12,256 bases of DNA, from NCBI GenBank assembly GCA_022730285.1, contig DZCQ01000003.1, forward strand, positions 99,021 to 111,276. The letters are read 5' to 3'. The DNA is from Flavobacterium psychrophilum (GTDB taxonomy: Bacteria > Bacteroidota > Bacteroidia > Flavobacteriales > Flavobacteriaceae). The stretch's first letter is position 1, and each line of letters begins with the position of its first letter. The position numbers were made by a program, and so were the translations under genes. Shown one piece after another: positions 1 through 6,727 of the stretch. The notes beneath the pieces are model-generated. The model worked only from the letters and a program-made list of their open reading frames with translations, searched no databases and was not told the DNA's origin.

Positions 1-280
1 TAGAAATCGCAATGGAAATTACCCAAGAATTAGGAAATATTTCTAAATGTAGTGGAAGTGCTTTTTGTGGGTTATAAAACAGCAAAGATTTCTCTTCCTT
101 TAAATCTACCGAATAACCACCTTGGTTAAAAACAAATTTAGCACACCCTTTTAACCCAAAATGAAATTGCAACAAACCGGTTTTAATTTGCCTCTCAATT
201 GTAAGCATGTCTTGCGTGTCATTTTGGAGTCTAAGCAAGATAAAATCATCATCAATTTTTATTTCCTCACGCGAACTCAT
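1..280 (-). CDS. AraC-family-like transcriptional regulator, N-terminal part only (runs off the window start)
   Basis: On the minus strand an open frame starts with ATG at 280 and stays open for 93 codons to the window edge, so only the N-terminus is visible. It begins MSSREEIKIDDDFILLRLQN and contains QFHFGLKGCAKFVFNQGGY and LLFYNPQKALPLHLEIFPN. This resembles the N-terminal sensor half of the AraC-type regulators commonly found divergent to hemA in flavobacteria. The DNA-binding helix-turn-helix would lie in the missing C-terminus, so the family call is recognition from memory plus gene context, not a seen HTH. No Shine-Dalgarno is apparent, as is usual in this phylum. Its position back-to-back with the heme operon suggests it senses heme, iron or redox state and controls hemA; that role is inference. 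Confidence 0.68.
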   Translation of the reverse strand, partial: MSSREEIKIDDDFILLRLQNDTQDMLTIERQIKTGLLQFHFGLKGCAKFVFNQGGYSVDLKEEKSLLFYNPQKALPLHLEIFPNSWVISIAIS

Positions 281-323
281 ATCGTTATTTTTTTTAATTA
301 TAAAATTATTTTTTTAATTCTAC

Positions 324-346
324 TTATTTAGAGTAACTCTAAATAA
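324..346. promoter_or_regulatory. Perfect 23-bp palindrome, candidate operator
   Basis: Arms TTATTTAGAGT (324-334) and ACTCTAAATAA (336-346) are exact reverse complements around a single central A. It lies between the AraC-type gene and hemA. With no T-run and no upstream gene to end, it reads better as a dimeric-protein binding site than as a terminator. If the regulator's start point is near 392 it would also sit in that gene's 5' leader. Confidence 0.6.
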
Positions 347-398
347 AAACATCAAATGCAGACATCTCTACAAAAATATAAAAAATAACGTTTAAAAT

Positions 399-434
399 CA
401 AATTTATTTAAAGTAAATCTTTAAGCGACACAAA
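399..434 (-). promoter_or_regulatory. Candidate promoter for the AraC-type gene
   Basis: Read on the minus strand, TAAATTTG (406-399) fits the Bacteroidetes -7 consensus TAnnTTTG exactly, and TTTG (434-431) fits the -33 element. The 24-nt spacing is a little long. The predicted leader would be about 110 nt and would include the 324-346 palindrome. Confidence 0.35.
404..426. promoter_or_regulatory. Degenerate second copy of the palindromic operator
   Basis: TTATTTAAAGTAAATCTTTA, starting 80 bp after the first palindrome, matches it at most positions and keeps 6-bp inverted arms TTAAAG (408-413) and CTTTAA (419-424). It partly overlaps a candidate minus-strand -7 box at 399-406, a position where a bound protein would block the regulator's own transcription. 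Role inferred. Confidence 0.4.
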
Positions 435-467
435 TAGTATTTAGAGCGTTGTTTTTATAAATAGTAT
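432..467 (+). repeat. Direct repeats AAATAGTAT upstream of hemA
   Basis: The 9-mer AAATAGTAT occurs at 432-440 and again at 459-467, 27 bp apart, and both are followed by TTAGA-like bases. TATTTAGAG at 438-446 also repeats part of the left arm of the 324-346 palindrome. The copies flank the -33 element, where an activator of AraC type would be expected to bind. Confidence 0.4.
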
Positions 468-480
468 TAGAATAACTTTG
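449..480 (+). promoter_or_regulatory. Candidate promoter of the hem operon
   Basis: TTG at 449-451 (-33) and TAACTTTG at 473-480 (-7, exact TAnnTTTG) are 21 nt apart, the layout expected for the primary sigma factor of Bacteroidetes. Transcription would begin near 487, leaving a leader of about 20 nt before the hemA ATG at 507. A 7-bp inverted repeat, AGTATTA (463-469) and TAATACT (481-487), brackets the -7 box. Confidence 0.6.
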
Positions 481-506
481 TAATACTCTAAAAAGTATTG
501 TTTCTA

Positions 507-1829
507 ATGGAAAAAAAAATAATTGCAAAACATTCCGTCTTCTACTCCGTAGGTCTAAGCTATAAAAAAGCAGACGCAGAAACAAGAGGTAAATTTAGTT
601 TAGACAAAAATGCAAAAGAAGCTTTATTAAAACAAGCTAAACTAGAAGGAATTGAAGCTTTACTTATAACCTCAACCTGCAACAGAACCGAAATTTATGG
701 CTTTGCACAACATCCATTTCAGCTAATAAAATTACTTTGTGATAACAGCTTAGGTACAGTAGAAGATTTTCAAAAGGTAGCGTTTGTTTATAAAAATCAA
801 GAGGCAATAAACCATATTTTCAAAGTTGGAACAGGACTAGACAGTCAAATTTTAGGGGATTTTGAAATTATAAGCCAGTTAAAAAATGCTTTTAACGAAA
901 GTAAAGAACTCCAACTTATTAACACATTTTTGGACAGATTAGTAAATTCAGTAATACAAGCAAGTAAAAAAATAAAAAACGAAACTAAAATCTCATCGGG
1001 AGCAACTTCGGTTTCATTCGCATCTGTGCAATATATTTTTAAAAATGTAAAAGATATTTCTACAAAAAATATTTTGCTTTTCGGAACAGGAAAAATAGGT
1101 AGAAACACTTGTGAAAATCTCGTAAAGCACACAAAACACGAACAAATAACGTTAATCAATCGGACGAAAGATAAAGCCGAAAAATTAGCTAAGAAGCTTA
1201 ATGTTGTTGTTAAAGAATATGCACAACTAGAATTAGAAATTCAAAAAGCAGATATAATAATTGTAGCAACAGGTGCACAAAATCCAACAATAGATAAAAC
1301 ATTACTAAATTTGAAGAAACCACTACTAATTTTAGATTTGTCTATTCCTAGAAACGTAAATCAAAATGTAACCGACATACAAAATGTACACCTAGTACAT
1401 CTAGACGATTTATCACAAATTACAGACGAAACTTTAGAAAATAGAAAAAGCTATATCCCAGCAGCAGAAGCAATTATAGAAGAAATAAAAGATGAATTTT
1501 GTCAATGGAATAAGCAACGAAAATTTGCTCCAACAATACATGCCTTAAAAGCAAAGTTAAATGCCATTAAAGACAAAGAAGTTGCCTTGGTCAGAAAAAA
1601 AACAAATGATTTTAACGAAAACCAAGCAGAAATTATTAGTACAAAAATTATTCAAAAAATAACCAATCACTTTGTAAGTCATCTTAAAGACAACGAATCT
1701 TCGGACGAAGGAATTGATTGGATAGAAAAAATATTTAGCATCACAAATTCTCATAAAGAAGAAGCTAAAAGGAATAATTTGAACGAAAAAAATAAAGAAC
1801 AGTTGTTTTTAGAAACTGAAATTAAATAA
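507..1829 (+). CDS. hemA: Glutamyl-tRNA reductase
   Basis: Reduces the glutamate on glutamyl-tRNA(Glu) to glutamate-1-semialdehyde with NADPH, the committed step of the C5 route to tetrapyrroles, in the cytoplasm. The 440-residue product has the N-terminal catalytic domain with the nucleophilic Cys58 in TSTCNRTEIYG, the conserved GLDSQILGDFE stretch (110-120), a Rossmann NADP-binding domain with GTGKIGRN (193-200), and a helical C-terminal dimerisation domain from about 310. Length is near the family norm. I chose ATG at 507; a TTG start at 498 in the same frame would add only MFL and lies closer to the predicted transcription start. hemC begins 3 bases after the stop, so the two are surely co-transcribed. 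As the first operon gene next to operator-like repeats, it is the likely control point. Confidence 0.97.
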   Translation: MEKKIIAKHSVFYSVGLSYKKADAETRGKFSLDKNAKEALLKQAKLEGIEALLITSTCNRTEIYGFAQHPFQLIKLLCDNSLGTVEDFQKVAFVYKNQEAINHIFKVGTGLDSQILGDFEIISQLKNAFNESKELQLINTFLDRLVNSVIQASKKIKNETKISSGATSVSFASVQYIFKNVKDISTKNILLFGTGKIGRNTCENLVKHTKHEQITLINRTKDKAEKLAKKLNVVVKEYAQLELEIQKADIIIVATGAQNPTIDKTLLNLKKPLLILDLSIPRNVNQNVTDIQNVHLVHLDDLSQITDETLENRKSYIPAAEAIIEEIKDEFCQWNKQRKFAPTIHALKAKLNAIKDKEVALVRKKTNDFNENQAEIISTKIIQKITNHFVSHLKDNESSDEGIDWIEKIFSITNSHKEEAKRNNLNEKNKEQLFLETEIK

Positions 1830-1832
1830 AAG

Positions 1833-2786
1833 ATGGACATAAGCAACATATCTAAAAAAAATAATTCAAATAAATTTATACGAATAGGAACCAGAGATAG
1901 TGAATTGGCACTTTGGCAAGCACATGAAGTTCAAAAAAAACTGAACGATTTAGATTATAAAACCGAAATTATTGCTGTAAAATCAGAAGGCGATATCCTT
2001 CTCAATAAACCTCTTTATGAACTCGGAATCACTGGAATTTTCACCAAAACATTAGACTTTGCAATGATTAATGGACAAGTTGATATTGCCGTACATTCGA
2101 TGAAAGATGTTCCAACCGCATTACCTGCCGGAATTGTGCAAGCAGCCGTTTTAGAAAGAGCTAACACATTAGATATTTTAGTTCACAAACAAAATTTAGA
2201 CTTAGAAAAACAAAACACAATTGCCACAGGAAGTTTGCGCCGTCAAGCAATGTGGCTCAACAAATACCCCGATGACAAAGTTGTCGATTTGCGTGGAAAC
2301 GTAAATACCAGAATGCAAAAGCTGCGCGAAAATGATTGGAACGGTGCCGTTTTTGCAGCAGCTGGATTAGAAAGAATCAATTTAAAACCAGATAATTACA
2401 TCAATTTAGATTGGATGATTCCAGCACCAGCACAAGGAGCAATGGTTGTTGTAGCAATGGGGAGCAATGAATATGTTTTAGACGCACTTTCACAGCTAAA
2501 TCACATTGAAACCGAAATTTGTACCTATATAGAACGACAGTTTCTAAAAACACTTGAAGGCGGATGTACAGCACCTATTGGGGCATTGGTAACCTATTGC
2601 GATGCTGACGACACTCTTTTTTTTAAAGGAATTTTATTATCATTAGATGGAAAACAAAAAATAGAAATTTCAAAAAACGTACCAATTGAGGATTGGAAAA
2701 AACTAGGATTTCATTCGGCTCAAGAAATTTTGAATAATGGTGGTGCCCAATTGATGGCGGAAATCAAAAAAGCATTGAAAAAATAA
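1833..2786 (+). CDS. hemC: Hydroxymethylbilane synthase (porphobilinogen deaminase)
   Basis: Joins four porphobilinogen units head to tail into hydroxymethylbilane, using a covalently bound dipyrromethane cofactor. The 317-residue protein shows the N-terminal RIGTRDSELALWQA motif (17-30), the catalytic aspartate in HSMKD (88-92), the arginine-rich substrate-binding sites ATGSLRRQA (131-139) and DLRGNVNTR (152-160), PAPAQGA (198-204), and the cofactor-attachment cysteine Cys245 in LEGGCTAPIGA. It is slightly longer than the usual roughly 310 residues because of about 15 extra polar residues at the N-terminus before the first strand. An internal start is possible but I see no better ATG. The start lies 3 bases after hemA, and the stop overlaps the hemD start by one base (TAATG). 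Confidence 0.97.
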   Translation: MDISNISKKNNSNKFIRIGTRDSELALWQAHEVQKKLNDLDYKTEIIAVKSEGDILLNKPLYELGITGIFTKTLDFAMINGQVDIAVHSMKDVPTALPAGIVQAAVLERANTLDILVHKQNLDLEKQNTIATGSLRRQAMWLNKYPDDKVVDLRGNVNTRMQKLRENDWNGAVFAAAGLERINLKPDNYINLDWMIPAPAQGAMVVVAMGSNEYVLDALSQLNHIETEICTYIERQFLKTLEGGCTAPIGALVTYCDADDTLFFKGILLSLDGKQKIEISKNVPIEDWKKLGFHSAQEILNNGGAQLMAEIKKALKK

Positions 2787-3460
2787 TGAGTCAAACCAGT
2801 ATTTTATCAACCAAAACATTATCGGACGAGCAAAGACAAGTATTTCTTGATGCCAATTTTGACCTATTAGAACAAGATTTTATTGAAATTAAAAACAACA
2901 CTTTTGAGTTGAATAAAATAAATGAAAATTTAATTTTTAGCAGTCAAAATGCTGTTTTAAGTTTGATTGAACAAAACGGTTGGGAAAATCTTAAAACCAA
3001 AACAGCTTTTTGTGTGGGCATCAAAACCAAAGAATTATTGGAACAAAACGGTTTTACAGTCGATGTTTATATGGATTATGCTTCGGAATTGGCCGAAATT
3101 ATTACCTTAATATATAACCACGAAAATTTTACCTTTTTTAGTGGAAATTTACGCAAAGAAACATTACCCAAAGCATTGAAAAACAAAGGAATTACCTTTA
3201 ATGAAATAGAAGTATATCAAACTAAATTGGCACCCTTCAAGATTTCGGCTGAAGAAAAATTTGATGGAATTTTGTTTTTTAGTCCATCGGCTGTCGAAAG
3301 TTATTTGATAAATAACAAAATAAAGAACGAAATTTGTTTTTGCATTGGAGAAACCACCGCAAAAACTTTGGGAATTAATAAAATAAAAAACATTGAAATT
3401 GCCGAAATGTCAACAATTGAAAATGTAATTTATGAAGTAATAAAATATTATAAATCCTAA
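2786..3460 (+). CDS. hemD: Uroporphyrinogen-III synthase
   Basis: Closes hydroxymethylbilane into the uroporphyrinogen III macrocycle while flipping ring D. HemD is a poorly conserved family, so the call rests on weak motifs plus position. The 224 residues form two halves of the expected bilobed fold, with LIFSSQNAV (49-57), AFCVGIKT (74-81), FFSGNLRKETLP (117-128), GILFFSPSAVESY (161-173) and CFCIGETTAKTLG (184-196). Length is at the short end of the usual 230-260 range. ATG shares its A with the hemC stop codon, indicating translational coupling. A perfect hairpin lies directly after it, before hemE, and could set the relative level of the upstream and downstream halves of the operon. Confidence 0.92.
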   Translation: MSQTSILSTKTLSDEQRQVFLDANFDLLEQDFIEIKNNTFELNKINENLIFSSQNAVLSLIEQNGWENLKTKTAFCVGIKTKELLEQNGFTVDVYMDYASELAEIITLIYNHENFTFFSGNLRKETLPKALKNKGITFNEIEVYQTKLAPFKISAEEKFDGILFFSPSAVESYLINNKIKNEICFCIGETTAKTLGINKIKNIEIAEMSTIENVIYEVIKYYKS

Positions 3461-3464
3461 CTAA

Positions 3465-3497
3465 AACCCTTGCAGGGTTTGAAACCCTGCAAGGGTT
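3465..3497. repeat. Perfect 16-bp-arm hairpin (REP-like) between hemD and hemE
   Basis: AACCCTTGCAGGGTTT (3465-3480) and its exact reverse complement (3482-3497) are separated by one base. Each arm is itself nearly palindromic (CCCT-TGC-AGGG), so a cruciform or two small hairpins are possible. It is GC-rich in an AT-rich region. No T-run follows, so it is not a standard intrinsic terminator inside the operon. It looks like a dispersed intergenic palindrome or a transcript-stabilising or processing element. Confidence 0.75.
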
Positions 3498-3511
3498 AAA
3501 CATTATAAAAA

Positions 3512-4618
3512 ATGATCAAAAACGACCTTTTCTTAAGAGCTTTAAACAATGAAATCGTAGAACGTCCACCAGTTTGGATGATGCGTCAAGCTGGAAGATA
3601 TTTACCAGAATTCAGAGCTTTGCGAGACAAATATGATTTTTTCACTCGTTGCGAAACTCCAGAATTAGCAGCTGAAATTACGGTTCAACCAATACGAATT
3701 GTAAAGCCAGATGCTGCAATTTTATTTTCAGATATTTTGGTAGTTCCAAGAGCAATGGGAATTCACGTTGAATTGAAAGACAATTTGGGACCAATTATTC
3801 CAAATCCAATTCGTACAATGGAACAAGTAAATCAAGTAATTGTTCCAGATGTAAATGAAACATTGGGTTACGTTTTTGATGCTATCAAATTAACCAAAGA
3901 AATGTTGAATGATGAAGTTCCGCTTATTGGTTTTGCAGGTTCACCTTGGACAATTTTCTGCTATTGCGTAGAAGGGAAAGGGTCAAAAAGCTTTGATACA
4001 GCGAAGGGATTTTGCTTTTCTAATCCAATTGCTGCTCATACTTTATTACAAAAAATCACAGATACAACCATTTTATATTTGAAAGAAAAAGTAAAAGCAG
4101 GTTGTAACGCCATTCAAATTTTTGATTCTTGGGGCGGAATGCTATCTCCAGTAGATTATCAAGAATTCTCATGGAAATACATCAACCAAATAGTTGACTC
4201 TTTGGCAGAAGAAACCGACACTAAAAATCTTTTTTCCGATGAAAAAAAGTCGATTCTTGGTGGCCTTGGGCAAACAACTGAAAAGTCGACAAAAACTAAA
4301 GTTATTGTTTTCGGAAAAGGATGTTGGTTTGCTTTGGGAGAAATGGCAAAATCAAAAGCTTCCGCTCTTGGTGTAGATTGGACAGTTTCTGCAAGAAACG
4401 CACGTTATTTAACAGGCGGGGATATTACGCTACAAGGAAATTTTGACCCAAGTCGATTACTTTCTCCAATTCCAACCATCAAAAAAATGGTGCACGAAAT
4501 GATAGACGAATTCGGAAAAGACAATTATATAGTAAATCTAGGTCACGGAATTTTACCAAATATTCCAGTTGATCATGCGAAGGCATTTGTTGAAGCTGTG
4601 AAAGAGTATAATCAATAG
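3512..4618 (+). CDS. hemE: Uroporphyrinogen decarboxylase with an apparent extra loop
   Basis: Removes the four acetate carboxyl groups of uroporphyrinogen III to give coproporphyrinogen III; cofactor-free and cytoplasmic. Family motifs are intact: [16 protein letters not shown] (19-34), the catalytic Asp74 in LFSDILVVP (71-79), GFAGSPWT (140-147), DSWGGMLSP (205-213), GKGCWFALG (268-276), GNFDPSRLL (309-317) and [11 protein letters not shown] (342-352). At 368 residues it is about 25-27 longer than usual flavobacterial HemE (roughly 341). The excess falls at about residues 234-262, between the YINQIVDSL helix and the VIVFGKGCW strand, as a polar Thr/Lys/Glu-rich segment that includes [12 protein letters not shown]. 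The frame is open throughout, so the gene is probably functional with a surface loop. It follows the 3465-3497 hairpin and ends directly against a tRNA fragment. Confidence 0.96.
   Translation: MIKNDLFLRALNNEIVERPPVWMMRQAGRYLPEFRALRDKYDFFTRCETPELAAEITVQPIRIVKPDAAILFSDILVVPRAMGIHVELKDNLGPIIPNPIRTMEQVNQVIVPDVNETLGYVFDAIKLTKEMLNDEVPLIGFAGSPWTIFCYCVEGKGSKSFDTAKGFCFSNPIAAHTLLQKITDTTILYLKEKVKAGCNAIQIFDSWGGMLSPVDYQEFSWKYINQIVDSLAEETDTKNLFSDEKKSILGGLGQTTEKSTKTKVIVFGKGCWFALGEMAKSKASALGVDWTVSARNARYLTGGDITLQGNFDPSRLLSPIPTIKKMVHEMIDEFGKDNYIVNLGHGILPNIPVDHAKAFVEAVKEYNQ
4211..4297 (+). other. In-frame insertion-like segment inside hemE
   Basis: This stretch (about residues 234-262) has no counterpart in the HemE proteins I know. 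It contains two copies of AAAAGTCGA (4245-4253 and 4281-4289), 36 bp or exactly 12 codons apart, and an inverted repeat TTTTTTC / GAAAAAA (4230-4236, 4241-4247). These are suggestive of slippage or a small inserted element, but are not proof. Boundaries are approximate. Confidence 0.55.
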
Positions 4619-4643
4619 CAGAGAAAGAGGGATTTGAACCTTC
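4619..4643 (-). pseudogene. 3' fragment of a tRNA gene (Ser-like), probably a fossil
   Basis: Read on the minus strand this 25-mer fits tRNA positions 49-73. It has a T-arm GAAGG (4643-4639), the loop TTCAAAT (4638-4632) and CCCTC (4631-4627) with one A-C mismatch in the stem, then the acceptor strand TTTCTCT (4626-4620) and a G discriminator (4619). No CCA follows. The opposite strand just before it (positions above 4650) is hemF coding sequence and gives no anticodon, D or 5' acceptor arm, so no complete tRNA exists. The acceptor strand and G73 resemble bacterial tRNA-Ser, but the identity is uncertain. Confidence 0.55.
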
Positions 4644-4652
4644 GAAGACAAA

Positions 4653-5585
4653 ATGAAAGATAAATTCCTGACATACATACAAAATCTACAAGACCAAATC
4701 ACTTCCAAACTAGAAGAAGTTGATGGTGTTGCAAAATTCCGTGAAGACATTTGGACTCGAGTCGAAGACGAACAGGGAGAAGCCAAACGTACCGATGGTG
4801 GAGGCGGGCGAACACGAGTTATAGAAAACGGAAATGTTTTTGAAAAAGGCGGCGTAAATATTTCAGCAGTTTACGGAAAATTACCCGAAACAATGCAAAA
4901 AATGTTCAACGTTGGCGAAGCCGATTTTTTTGCTTGCGGATTGAGTTTGGTTATTCACCCCAAAAGTCCGATGGTGCCAACTGTTCATGCCAATTGGAGA
5001 TATTTCGAAATGTACGATGATAACGGAAATGTAATCAATAGTTGGTTTGGTGGTGGACAAGATTTAACACCGTATTATTTATTTGAAGAAGACGGAAAAC
5101 ATTTTCATCAAACCTGTAAAACTGCTTGCGACAAACACAATCCTGACTTTTATCCAAAATACAAAAAACAATGCGATAACTATTTTTGGAACGCACACAG
5201 AAATGAAGCTCGTGGCCTTGGCGGATTATTCTTCGATTATTGCAAAGAAACGGAAGGAATGAAAATGGATGATTGGTACAATTTTGTAACCGAAGTCGGC
5301 AATAGTTTTCTTGAAGCCTACGTTCCAATTGTAGAAAAAAGAAAAGAATTATCATATACCGAAGCACAAAGAACTTGGCAAGAAATTCGTCGTGGTCGTT
5401 ATGTAGAATTCAATTTGGTGCACGACAAAGGAACACTTTTCGGACTAAAAACTAACGGTAGAATTGAATCTATTTTAATGTCATTACCACCACATGCGCA
5501 ATGGCATTATGACCATCATCCAGAAGTTGGAAGTGAAGAAGAAAAATTAATCAAAGCATTAGAAAAACCGATAGATTGGGTTTAA
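4653..5585 (+). CDS. hemF: Oxygen-dependent coproporphyrinogen-III oxidase
   Basis: Converts coproporphyrinogen III to protoporphyrinogen IX by two O2-dependent oxidative decarboxylations, which points to an organism that makes heme under oxic conditions. The 310-residue length is normal for HemF. The conserved blocks are GGGGRTRVIENGNVFEKGGVN (49-69, start of the active-site region), LVIHPKSPMVPTVHANWRYFE (99-119), WFGGGQDLTPYYL (131-143), HRNEARGLGGLFFDY (182-196) and RRGRYVEFNLVHDKGTLFGL (246-265), ending in SLPPHAQWHYDHHP. No radical-SAM cysteine motif is present, so it is not HemN. The ATG follows hemE by 34 bases, and that gap holds only the tRNA fragment. No strong ribosome binding site is visible. 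Confidence 0.97.
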   Translation: MKDKFLTYIQNLQDQITSKLEEVDGVAKFREDIWTRVEDEQGEAKRTDGGGGRTRVIENGNVFEKGGVNISAVYGKLPETMQKMFNVGEADFFACGLSLVIHPKSPMVPTVHANWRYFEMYDDNGNVINSWFGGGQDLTPYYLFEEDGKHFHQTCKTACDKHNPDFYPKYKKQCDNYFWNAHRNEARGLGGLFFDYCKETEGMKMDDWYNFVTEVGNSFLEAYVPIVEKRKELSYTEAQRTWQEIRRGRYVEFNLVHDKGTLFGLKTNGRIESILMSLPPHAQWHYDHHPEVGSEEEKLIKALEKPIDWV

Positions 5586-5642
5586 GTGCAAAGCAAAACA
5601 ACTTTAAACCTTAAACTTTCAAATAATTTTAAATAATATATC

Positions 5643-6632
5643 ATGTTCCCATTAAGAAGAAATAGAAGATTAAGAACTAACGAATCCATTCGGAGTTTGG
5701 TTCGAGAAACGATTTTATCTCCAAATGATTTTATTGTTCCTCTTTTTATTGTAGAAGGAAAAGGCATTCGGGAAGAAATAGAATCCATGCCAAACTACTT
5801 CCGATTGAGTCTTGACAATCTTGAAAAAGAAATCAAAGAACTTTGGAAACTCAACTTGAAATCGGTTTTGTTGTTTGTAAAAGTGCCTGATAATTTAAAA
5901 GACAATGCAGGAAAAGAAGCTTTAAATTCGAATGGATTGATGCAACGAGCAATTAAAACCGTTAAAAACACTTGTCCTGAAATGATTGTTTTAACCGATG
6001 TAGCTCTGGATCCTTATTCAATATATGGGCATGATGGAATCATAGAAAACGGTCAAATCGCCAATGATGCTACAGCAGATTTTCTGGCACAAATGAGCGT
6101 TTCACATGCACAAACAGGTGCCGATATTGTAGCACCAAGTGACATGATGGATGGCAGAATCAGAACTATACGACACGCATTGGAAACAGAAGGGCATATT
6201 AATACTGGGATATTAGCCTATTCTGCCAAATATGCATCGGCACATTACGGCCCTTTTCGAGATGCATTGGACTCGGCTCCTGTCGATTTGCAAAACATTC
6301 CAAAAGACAAGAAAACCTATCAAATGGACTATCATAACCGACTGGAAGCCATTAGAGAAACCAAAATGGACATCGAGGAAGGTGCCGATATTGTAATGGT
6401 AAAGCCGGGAATATCTTATCTAGATATTGTTAGAGAAGTCAAAAACATAAGTCAAGTACCTGTTGCAGTATATCAAGTTTCGGGCGAATATTGCATGATA
6501 AAAGCTGCTGCTGAAAAAGGCTGGATAGACCATGATGCAATTATGATGGAACAAACAACCTCTATAAAACGAGCAGGTGCCGATTTGATTGCAAGCTATT
6601 TTGCAAAAGAAATAGCGCAATTATTAGATTAA
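5643..6632 (+). CDS. hemB: Delta-aminolevulinic acid dehydratase (porphobilinogen synthase), Asp-type metal site
   Basis: Condenses two 5-aminolevulinate molecules to porphobilinogen, supplying HemC. The 329-residue protein has both Schiff-base lysines, Lys196 in YSAKYASAHYGPFRDA and Lys254 in VMVKPGISYLD. At the variable metal-binding stretch it reads DVALDPYSIYGHDG (119-132). The three cysteines of zinc enzymes (Cys120/122/130 in E. coli) are replaced by Ala121, Asp123 and Asp131, so this belongs to the class that does not bind the catalytic zinc and is often activated by magnesium or potassium. The gene lies 57 bases after hemF in an AT-rich gap with no convincing promoter, so it is probably the last gene of the operon. 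Although it acts early in the pathway, it is encoded last. Confidence 0.97.
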   Translation: MFPLRRNRRLRTNESIRSLVRETILSPNDFIVPLFIVEGKGIREEIESMPNYFRLSLDNLEKEIKELWKLNLKSVLLFVKVPDNLKDNAGKEALNSNGLMQRAIKTVKNTCPEMIVLTDVALDPYSIYGHDGIIENGQIANDATADFLAQMSVSHAQTGADIVAPSDMMDGRIRTIRHALETEGHINTGILAYSAKYASAHYGPFRDALDSAPVDLQNIPKDKKTYQMDYHNRLEAIRETKMDIEEGADIVMVKPGISYLDIVREVKNISQVPVAVYQVSGEYCMIKAAAEKGWIDHDAIMMEQTTSIKRAGADLIASYFAKEIAQLLD

Positions 6633-6727
6633 AATTTGTTTTTAACAAAATAAAATAGCTTAACTGATAAAAATCATATTCTCCATCTAATTAATAATGT
6701 AATTTTACACTATAAATAAGTTTCACG

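Noticed and set aside
498..506. TTG start three codons upstream of the hemA ATG
   Set aside because: It adds only MFL and lies about 11 bases from the predicted transcription start. The ATG at 507 gives the usual HemA N-terminus.
4479..4786. Minus-strand frames across the hemE-hemF junction
   Set aside because: They oppose two well-supported genes. The peptide [10 protein letters not shown] in one of them is the typical shadow translation of a tRNA 3' end, not a protein.
5586..5642. Separate promoter for hemB
   Set aside because: I found no TAnnTTTG with a TTG at proper spacing in this 57-base gap; operon read-through explains it better.
6635..6649. Small hairpin TTTGTT / AACAAA after hemB as a terminator
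   Set aside because: Six A/T-rich pairs with a three-base loop and no T-run after it; too weak to call.
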